Shown here piece by piece: positions 33,779 through 35,552 of a stretch of DNA of 35,552 nt (position 1 is its first letter; every line of letters starts with the position of its first letter). The notes under the pieces were generated by a model. The model was not told the origin of the DNA, ran no database searches, and saw only the letters and a list, made by a program, of their open reading frames with translations. A program made the translations under genes and the position numbers. Source of the DNA: CADCWK01 sp964244115 (GTDB taxonomy: Bacteria > Chloroflexota > Chloroflexia > Thermomicrobiales > UBA6265); NCBI GenBank assembly GCA_964244115.1, contig CAXTHM010000038.1, positions 1-35,552 on the forward strand, read 5' to 3'.

Positions 33779-34774
33779 CTAGAGGAGCGTCAGGGCGGCG
33801 ACGAGGATCGCGATGAACAGGATCACGCCGATGACGACGAGCGCCGTCACGATCCTGTTGCTGGCGCCGGTCGAGACCGATGTGGTCGGCCTGACCTCGA
33901 CCAGCTCGCGGTCGGCGGCGAGCACGACGGCCGAGACGTTGTCGGTCGTGTTGCGCTGCCGGGCGAGATCGACGAGCGTGGCGGCGGCGACCTCGGCCGA
34001 GCTGCCCAGGACGACGCGGAGCAGATCCTCGTCCGGGACGACGTCGTAGAAGCCGTCCGAGCAGAGCAGCAGTCGATCCTGGGGCAGCAGGATGATCTCG
34101 TAGATGTTCGGCAGCCGGCCGTCCAGCTTCTCGCGCTGCCCGAGGGCGTGGATCAGCCGGTTGCGGTGCGGGCTGTTGCGGGCGTCGGCCGCCGAGATCT
34201 CGCCTTTCGCGACCTGCTCGGCGACGAAGGAGTGGTCCTGCGTGATCTGGTTGAGCCGGTTGGCCCGGATCAGGTAGGCCCGGCTGTCGCCGACGTTGGC
34301 GATGGTGACGTACTTGCCGCGCACGATCGCCGAGACGAGCGTCGTCCCCATCGTCGCCTCACCGGGCGTCTCGGCGGTCCCCGCCTGGTAGATCCGGGTG
34401 TTGGCTTCCCGGTAGGCCCGCTTGAGGAGCGCCGCGGCGTCGGTACCGGTGTCGGCCGCGACCTGGCTCTGGATCGTCTCGACCGCCATCCGGCTGGCGC
34501 GCTCGCCGTGGGCGTGGCCACCCATCCCGTCGGCGAGCGCGAGGAGCTGGCCCGCCGCGGTCGGCCCCTCGCCGATACCGACCGGGACCAGCGCCGCCGT
34601 GATCACGGCGTCCTGATTCTCGGCCCGGCCGCCGACGTCGGTGGCGGTGCCGGTCGTCAGCATGAGTGCCGGTTCGGCATCGATGGTCGCGGGGACGCGT
34701 GAGCGATCGACGCCTGTCTGAGCCACCGGAACTACTCCGTCCGCAAGATGCGATTCGCCGTCTTCGGATGCCAC
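33779..34774 (-). CDS. PP2C-type protein serine/threonine phosphatase
   Basis: This phosphatase removes phosphate from Ser/Thr residues, probably countering a PknB-like kinase. The protein is 331 residues from a GTG at 34774. The catalytic domain covers about 42-280 with GRAENQDA near 49, ADGMGGHAHGERAS near 80, MGTTLV near 141, NVGDSRAYLI near 159, CSDGFYDVV near 238 and TDNVSAVVL near 275. These give the manganese-binding aspartates. A C-terminal membrane helix (about 306-330) anchors it with the catalytic domain in the cytoplasm. The start is uncertain: TAGTAT at 34792-34787 would give an almost leaderless message, and an ATG at 34663 is the next candidate. Confidence 0.9.
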   Translation of the reverse strand: MASEDGESHLADGVVPVAQTGVDRSRVPATIDAEPALMLTTGTATDVGGRAENQDAVITAALVPVGIGEGPTAAGQLLALADGMGGHAHGERASRMAVETIQSQVAADTGTDAAALLKRAYREANTRIYQAGTAETPGEATMGTTLVSAIVRGKYVTIANVGDSRAYLIRANRLNQITQDHSFVAEQVAKGEISAADARNSPHRNRLIHALGQREKLDGRLPNIYEIILLPQDRLLLCSDGFYDVVPDEDLLRVVLGSSAEVAAATLVDLARQRNTTDNVSAVVLAADRELVEVRPTTSVSTGASNRIVTALVVIGVILFIAILVAALTLL

Positions 34775-34966
34775 TGCTTCATTCGGATACTAGCATGAGG
34801 TCGGAGGGTCGATGTGCTCCTTCAGAAGGGAGCGACGCCACGCCTGATCGCCGGTCTCCCAGTCCACGTCGTGTCGGTCAGCGCCATTAGCGCACCCGCA
34901 TCGCGGGCTGCCCTCCATCCGGAGCTGCCCGAGGCCGATACCCGAAAGATCGGACCATCCCGATCC

Positions 34967-34995
34967 TTGACAGCGGCGGGCCGGGTCGGTAGGCT
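34967..34995 (+). promoter_or_regulatory. Predicted promoter of the tRNA-tuf cluster
   Basis: A perfect TTGACA (34967-34972), a 17-base spacer and TAGGCT (34990-34995) precede tRNA-Thr. The bases just after the -10 are GC-rich, as in stringently controlled stable-RNA promoters. The transcript would start near 35002, about 17 bases before the tRNA. Confidence 0.76.
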
Positions 34996-35018
34996 TACCC
35001 GCGGTCTGCAAGCCCATC

Positions 35019-35091
35019 GCCGACGTAGCTCAATCGGCAGAGCAGCTGTTTTGTAAACAGCAGGTTGCGGGTTCGACTCCCACCGTCGGCT
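35019..35091 (+). tRNA. tRNA-Thr (TGT anticodon)
   Basis: A 73-base cloverleaf. The acceptor stem GCCGACG pairs with CGTCGGC. The anticodon stem GCTGT/ACAGC closes the loop TTTGTAA with TGT at 35052-35054. The D arm and T arm (GCGGG-TTCGACT-CCCAC) are normal. The discriminator is T, and no CCA is encoded. It is the first of three tRNAs before tuf. Confidence 0.96.
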
Positions 35092-35138
35092 CCCGACAGG
35101 TGAGCCGAGATGGGGCGGGCAGACGGCCGGTGTGGCGA

Positions 35139-35219
35139 GGGCAGTTGCTAGAGTGGACAATTAGGCCTGACTGTAAATCAGGTGCGTGAGCTTCGGTGGT
35201 TCGAATCCGCCACTGCCCA
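35139..35219 (+). tRNA. tRNA-Tyr (GTA anticodon)
   Basis: An 81-base class II tRNA with a long variable arm. The acceptor stem GGGCAGT pairs with ACTGCCC. The anticodon stem CCTGA/TCAGG closes the loop CTGTAAA with GTA at 35173-35175. The T arm is GGTGG-TTCGAAT-CCGCC. The discriminator is A. Confidence 0.95.
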
Positions 35220-35258
35220 CCCTCAGACCGGCGCGGCAAGAGAGACAACTCAAGACGG

Positions 35259-35331
<73 letters not shown>

Positions 35332-35349
35332 CCAGCGAGGTCCGCCTCC

Positions 35350-35375
35350 AGAGAGGCTCCGCAGGGAGCCTCTCT
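35350..35375 (+). terminator. Perfect hairpin between tRNA-Thr and tuf
   Basis: An 11-bp perfect stem, AGAGAGGCTCC (35350-35360) with GGAGCCTCTCT (35365-35375), closes the loop GCAG. No T run follows, so it is more likely an attenuator or RNA-processing/stability signal between the tRNAs and tuf than a full terminator. Confidence 0.5.
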
Positions 35376-35449
35376 TGCCGTGCGATCGTTTGGAGCGACA
35401 GCTTCGTCACTACATCCCATGTCTCAGAGGCATCGGGGAGGAGTCCACA

Positions 35450-35552
35450 ATGGGCAAGCAGAAGTTCGAGCGAAACAAGCCGCACGTCAACATCGGCACG
35501 ATCGGGCACGTCGACCACGGCAAGACGACGCTGACCGCGGCGATCAGCAAGA
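35450..35552 (+). CDS. tuf: Elongation factor Tu, 5' part only
   Basis: EF-Tu is the GTPase that brings aminoacyl-tRNA to the ribosome. Only the first 34 codons are in the window. They hold the typical N-terminus (FERNKPHVNIGTIGHVDHGK, the last part being the GTP-binding P-loop) and continue TTLTAAISK. The ATG at 35450 has GGAGGAG six bases upstream, a strong ribosome site. The order tRNA-Thr, tRNA-Tyr, tRNA-Thr, tuf matches the tRNA-tufB arrangement of many bacteria. The rest of the gene lies beyond the window edge. Confidence 0.96.
   Translation, partial: MGKQKFERNKPHVNIGTIGHVDHGKTTLTAAISK

Overview
This is a high-GC, mostly housekeeping chromosomal segment of a bacterium. The best fit is Chloroflexota, near the Thermomicrobia. 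The evidence is the strong GC bias with frequent GTG starts, a Gram-positive-type LexA box, an HspR-type HAIR operator, a phenylalanine T-box and FhaA/FhaB-like FHA proteins with a PP2C phosphatase. The phylum is inferred from gene content and was not tested. A run of 10 N inside mfd shows that this is a draft assembly.

Layout. On the minus strand from the left: purA, a DnaJ-type co-chaperone with a HAIR element over its promoter, a DUF4126 membrane protein, and lexA with its own SOS box. mutS2 (+) follows. A frameshifted secreted protein and mfd are on the minus strand. comEA-comEC (+), tRNA-Glu, a cupin gene, a sugar nucleotidyltransferase and prmA (+) come next. A minus-strand cell-envelope and FHA block holds fhaA-like, fhaB-like, VanW and a family 2 glycosyltransferase. 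Then come rpe (+), NAD-type isocitrate dehydrogenase (-), gpmI (+), eno (-), and pheS-pheT-hisD (+) behind a T-box riboswitch. A minus-strand set of PP2C, an amidohydrolase and ruvA follows. The window ends with a tRNA-Thr/Tyr/Thr cluster leading into tuf, which is cut by the window edge.

How the genes work together. lexA, mutS2, mfd and ruvA are DNA-repair functions. comEA/comEC are the DNA-uptake channel. gpmI and eno are consecutive lower-glycolysis steps, with rpe and icd nearby. pheST and the tRNA-tuf cluster serve translation. The FHA proteins and PP2C are parts of a Ser/Thr phosphorylation circuit whose kinase is not in the window.

The clearest non-coding signals are the pheS T-box with a TTC (Phe) specifier, the HAIR element in the dnaJ promoter, the LexA box in the lexA promoter, and two near-consensus tRNA promoters. 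There are also several GC-rich palindromic repeats, including a 274-bp element with 43-bp terminal inverted repeats between rpe and icd. I saw no CRISPR array, prophage, transposase or defence system, and no convincing wholly new system. The most novel material is the intergenic repeats and the near-symmetrical -10 motifs between divergent genes.
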